Assembly (NCBI GenBank): GCA_023212695.1
Contig: JALCCG010000065.1
Location: 28,158-92,157, forward strand
Length of the DNA stretch: 64,000 bases
DNA from: Sporisorium sorghi
Taxonomy: Eukaryota; Basidiomycota; Ustilaginomycetes; Ustilaginales; Ustilaginaceae
Reading direction: 5' to 3'
Numbering within the stretch: position 1 is the first letter of the stretch; the number at the start of each line of letters is the position of its first letter. A program made the translations under genes and the position numbers. Of the stretch, positions 62,701 through 64,000 are shown piece by piece. Under the pieces are notes generated by a model. It had not been told where the DNA came from. It made no database searches and saw only the letters and a list, made by a program, of their open reading frames with translations.

Positions 62701-62882
62701 CGATCGGCAACAGTCTCGGTTGGAGAAACGAGATCGGCGGCCTTGGTGGAGTCGAGCGGCGATTCGGAGGGGTCGACGACGAACTCGAAGAGGGTCGAGG
62801 TGTCGGAGCCAGGTGTGAGCGGGCTACGAGGCTCGGAGTGTGGATCTATGAAGAAGTAGGAGGTTTGGTCGGATGAAAGCAT
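59763..62882 (-). CDS. C2H2 zinc-finger transcription factor, Crz1-like
   Basis: The 1039-residue product is mostly disordered (Ser/Gln/Pro-rich, with a Gln/Ala-rich stretch near 640-660). It carries three zinc fingers near the C-terminus, at about residues 900-985. Finger 1 is CPIPGCGSTFTRQYNLRGHL, finger 2 contains CDWPGCDKSFARSHDCKRHQ and finger 3 is CEQCGKTFARLDALNRHHKS with a terminal Cys. The FTRxYNL, FARxHDxKRH and FARxDALxRH wording is that of calcineurin-responsive factors of the Crz1/Prz1 group. PSINVM at 362-367 resembles a PxIxIT calcineurin-docking site. By family knowledge such factors enter the nucleus after Ca2+/calcineurin dephosphorylation and control stress and cell-wall genes. 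The ATG at 62880-62882 is chosen; the in-frame extension upstream (77 codons) begins without ATG. Confidence 0.85.
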   Translation of the reverse strand: MLSSDQTSYFFIDPHSEPRSPLTPGSDTSTLFEFVVDPSESPLDSTKAADLVSPTETVADRSGPFERFEESALSSRRIHYLERIEKVLSELNPFDLLARSESDSASVRTARCRSFVAGARSLSAVPDSGVDMQNSTSGAPTNAHSFSHAGLQPLEKNGAFYDPSSADGYSAPTQASLLNAPSPFATPNSSHLSPSASSAPGAQLGAPNAFRDYTVNPSPQSSPHLGNISPAASHNRTDSHSSDVHSPPPFGQRLASDVALNQTLGQIGQIKLDEDQRYPPVFDDASDFGGSPAFPQSTAAQSTGSFAPSTYSSIPSQSGGQQASARAPQLTLGIPTVSVSDTSMDFTPIAATAPSQGDANMPSINVMAPSPSTPRAGGPHAQGGGFQEVLAQLLQRAQSISNGLDGSANQLGNSGNWLPSNESNTLHNEPFSYADASASTVESQMGPTLSQTSAGQELFRPHSASGRLVPEGYSAETGQLMSTLAGGPQRSTSTHAPGQWSSQAKRQDSYDKIRQFLRLDVDMGFQNAGKTESPTLASFRKRANSDIGPRSPIAAGNTEGAGSAFDWSFAATSQAAAKPQANGLDFDWSAFKADPALFAGAMSQMDPSQLATLDPSLLNNAQLPFDLSQGFGPNDALLASMQQQQAQQQQAQQHLPSQQQPIMPPVFQLNDQSNTMGGVDFSSQLANAVPTEFNPQWRFPGDASQAPSGSGTAGGTRMRRSNSARQSASGGHRRLAHSEDLSRSRMYQGADEDFLAQITAPNGGLAPPQTGRSVSSSNSATGSHHHAISGSARVHPYRSGHDRHYSFGSNTSSSSTGSASPLPQMPGGFMYDAAGNIVQYPTDAFGGVGAMGGLDANAANSPSASSVASGASSQLAPPVPVVTSQATQAASASRRKSEALFACPIPGCGSTFTRQYNLRGHLRSHADERPYKCDWPGCDKSFARSHDCKRHQNLHLNIKPHTCEQCGKTFARLDALNRHHKSDTGGCNSESQSNSTDASSGGGGASDHSDPAQGESTVDAYVGQQGAPSFNKAFGGHVL

Positions 62883-63925
62883 GGATGTCAGCGCTCTGTG
62901 GCTTTTGTTAGATCGCGTGGACCCGACAGCAAGTGGCGAGAAGAGGTCGAGATTGTTGGTGGAGATGAAGGCAGAGACCGCCAGATGATGGTGAAGATGT
63001 GAGAGTGATGGTAGAAGCGGGCCAACTTGTCGATGGTGATTGGACGATGTAATCAAGACCGAGGGCAGAGTCCAAGTCGAGGAGCTATGGCGGGAATGCA
63101 GCTCGGTACGCACGAGCGTTGGAACACGGAGGATGGGAGAAGGGCGCTCGCTGATGGATGAGGCTATGCAAAAAGTTGGCTAGCTGATGTCTGGGCCGGA
63201 TGGACGAAAAGCATGTGGAGAGTGTTGACGGAGTTGGAGTCGGACTCGCGGCTGACCGAGATAGCAACGGATACGCTAGCGTGGGAGCAGGGCAATGCTG
63301 CAAGTCGGTGTGACGGGATGCATAGGTGAGGTATGTCGGGGTCGGGCAAAACAATGCGATGGAGAGGGCGTCTGGAGGAGGAGGAAGTGGGAAGGGCGGC
63401 TGTCAAGTCAAGCAAGAAGTTTCGGGTCAGGCACTTACTGTACTGATGGCGGCAGTGGGTCGAACGTGTGTGACAACGCGGGTGGAGGCGATGCAGGATC
63501 GACACGAAAGACTGCGAGGGCTGCGGCGGATAAGATCGAGGGAGGAAATGGTATGGCTCGCCAAATTCGGGGTGTGTGTCGAGATGGAAGCGGATGTGGC
63601 TGTGTCAAGAAGCCATGTGGCTTCAAGCTGGGATCGAAAGCGAGGCAGTTCGGATCGACGTTGATGCAGCAGCGTGCAGCTTCCTTGACAAGAGACGCTG
63701 ATTCGAGTCCGATAGACTTTCGCTCGTTTATGATCTCCAAGCTTTTGCCTGTGATGGTGGGAGTGGTCGACAGCGAATATCGAAGGAGGATGAGAGATGG
63801 ATGGTGGCAGCTGTTCAAGAGGCGTTGCAGCAGCGTGGATGGAAATCACAGAATGGCAGCAGCAAACAAACAATCAATTTCACTCAAATTCACTCACTGC
63901 TCCACACAAGCTCGATTTCTTTCTT

Positions 63926-64000
<75 letters not shown>
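62883..64000. other. Upstream region of the Crz1-like gene
   Basis: This is the promoter and leader of the minus-strand zinc-finger gene. No other gene was recognised. It ends in a T run that reaches the window edge. Confidence 0.65.
63928..64000. repeat. Poly(T) tract, at least 73 T, reaching the window edge
   Basis: After TTTCTTTCTTTC the sequence is T only to the last base. It is the longest homopolymer in the window, and its true end is not visible. Confidence 0.95.

Overview
The window looks like a piece of a smut-fungus (Ustilaginaceae-type basidiomycete) chromosome. This is an inference from several things seen directly: large GC-rich genes that are mostly intronless, a few introns with GTAAGT/GTACGT/GTGAGT donors and CTAAC/CTGAC branch sites, pyrimidine-rich leaders, eukaryotic housekeeping proteins, and the smut-like mix of paralogues. 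I found no mobile-element gene, CRISPR array or convincing tRNA.

Layout. 1-21.2 kb is dense housekeeping: the 3' part of ADE6-type FGAM synthetase (+), a phosducin-like protein (-), a scaffold gap in T-rich sequence, cytosolic isoleucyl-tRNA synthetase (+), the tri-snRNP protein SNU23 (-), a Nup98-Nup96 polyprotein nucleoporin with one intron (+), an unidentified 161-residue helical protein with one intron (+), and replication protein A large subunit (-). 21.2-28.3 kb is gene-poor and holds one clear gene, a secreted protein made of seven tandem four-cysteine modules. 28.3-36 kb has two divergent Mnn1/GT71-type mannosyltransferase paralogues, followed by cyclin H (-). 36-39.5 kb has no recognisable gene. 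39.5-53 kb carries an SH3-TBC Rab-GAP (+), a GT90/CAP10-type glycosyltransferase (+), an alpha/beta hydrolase (-), Ku70 (+), a PTS1-tagged 2,4-dienoyl-CoA reductase (+) and ribosomal protein eL39, whose single intron is unusually long. 53.6-58.1 kb holds an acetyltransferase whose fold is split over two open segments about 2 kb apart. A 5S rRNA gene (-) follows at 59.3-59.5 kb, and a Crz1-like zinc-finger factor (-) closes the window, which ends inside a run of 73 T.

The genes do not form one pathway. Recurrent arrangements are tight convergent 3' ends (about 120-190 nt apart) and divergent pairs sharing a promoter region. Themes worth following are the secretory/glycosylation set (two GT71 proteins, one GT90 protein, one Cys-rich secreted protein), the split acetyltransferase, the variant 5S gene, and long poly(dA:dT) tracts in front of several start codons.
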